Shown here in pieces: positions 63,824 to 64,000 of a stretch of 64,000 nt of DNA; position 1 is the stretch's first letter, and each line of letters starts with the position of its first letter. The notes under the pieces are model-generated. The model saw nothing but the letters and a program-made list of their open reading frames with translations. It was not told the origin of the DNA and did no database searches. The translations under genes were made by a program, and so were the position numbers. Source of the stretch: Pseudoxanthomonas spadix (lineage in GTDB: Bacteria; Pseudomonadota; Gammaproteobacteria; Xanthomonadales; Xanthomonadaceae); assembly GCF_003703395.1 (NCBI RefSeq), contig NZ_RDQN01000004.1, forward strand, positions 372,001 through 436,000. Reading direction: 5' to 3'.

Positions 63824-64000
63824 ATGGCAAGAAAACTTAATTACGTACTCCTGGTGTCCTTAATTAATTTATTTGTCGTGTCGATAGCGGGCTGCGGCTT
63901 GAGTGACATGGGTTCACATGCTGGGGACGTGCGGCTTGCGTGGTCGGAGGAGGTTCGGTTGCCGGGCGGCGATCTGGTGGTGGTTGATCGAACCGCGATA
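63824..64000 (+). CDS. Lipoprotein of the tandem family, copy 3 (3' end outside window)
   Basis: The first 59 codons are visible. Lipobox IAGC (Cys24). The segment 63866-63966 is nearly identical (94 of 101 bases) to 61947-62047 in copy 1, covering the end of the signal peptide and the start of the mature part, whereas the following LVVVDRTA resembles copy 2. Continues beyond the window. Confidence 0.72.
   Translation, partial: MARKLNYVLLVSLINLFVVSIAGCGLSDMGSHAGDVRLAWSEEVRLPGGDLVVVDRTAI

Overview
The window is a GC-rich chromosomal segment from a gammaproteobacterium of the Xanthomonadaceae/Lysobacteraceae group (Xanthomonas, Stenotrophomonas, Pseudoxanthomonas, Lysobacter or a close relative). 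This rests on protein wording, on blocks such as fabF-pabB-mltG-tmk-holB-pilZ, rpoE-rseA-mucD-lepA-lepB-rnc-era-recO and nagZ-hpt-MTIP, and on dispersed palindromic repeats of the kind seen in these genomes. The genus cannot be fixed from the sequence alone.

Layout: 1-2890 holds the end of a metallo-hydrolase and a moaA-moaC-moaD-moaE molybdopterin operon. 3150-3930 is an RNA locus: the 4.5S SRP RNA gene, then tRNA-Ser(GGA) followed by three 166/167-bp tandem repeats that each contain a copy of the last 20-21 nt of the tRNA. 4069-7389 holds dnaX-ybaB-recR and a HIT protein. 7480-11956 (minus strand) holds a Slp lipoprotein and a MoxR-DUF58-transglutaminase set whose last member is frameshifted. 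11992-13860 is a membrane glycosyltransferase. 13862-24685 holds maf and the long yceD-rpmF-fab-acpP-fabF-pabB-mltG-tmk-holB-pilZ cluster. 24772-27121 (minus) holds a small membrane protein and a FadJ-like multifunctional beta-oxidation enzyme. 27325-36438 holds envelope-stress sigma factor, anti-sigma and protease, then lepA-lepB-DUF4845-rnc-era-recO, with a heptanucleotide repeat block just before recO. 36545-43061 holds REC-Hpt, rlmD, CYTH, nagZ-hpt-MTIP, a cold-shock protein and pirin. 43146-54616 holds endonuclease V, a degenerate phosphatase lipoprotein, an ABC exporter, YigZ, a second ECF sigma/anti-sigma pair, a GAF-GAF-GGDEF-EAL protein and a VWA lipoprotein. tRNA-Leu(CAA) and an Asp/Glu racemase follow.

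From about 55.8 kb the window becomes accessory. A type I secretion ABC transporter and HlyD-type adaptor are followed by markedly AT-richer DNA with a small membrane protein, an intact IS1595-family element with an 8-bp target duplication, a decayed gene, three tandem paralogous lipoproteins (the last cut by the window edge) and a 5'-truncated REP-type tyrosine transposase. This looks like a repeatedly rearranged cargo region behind the secretion genes.

The strongest candidate for something undescribed is the tRNA-Ser repeat array. It resembles in design the Escherichia coli tyrT/rtT repeats. In the tRNA sense each unit can fold two hairpins with GGA in the loop, one of them very close to the published CsrA/RsmA binding consensus. 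A tRNA-linked, RsmA-sequestering RNA is a testable inference. The second candidate is the tandem lipoprotein family at the right edge.
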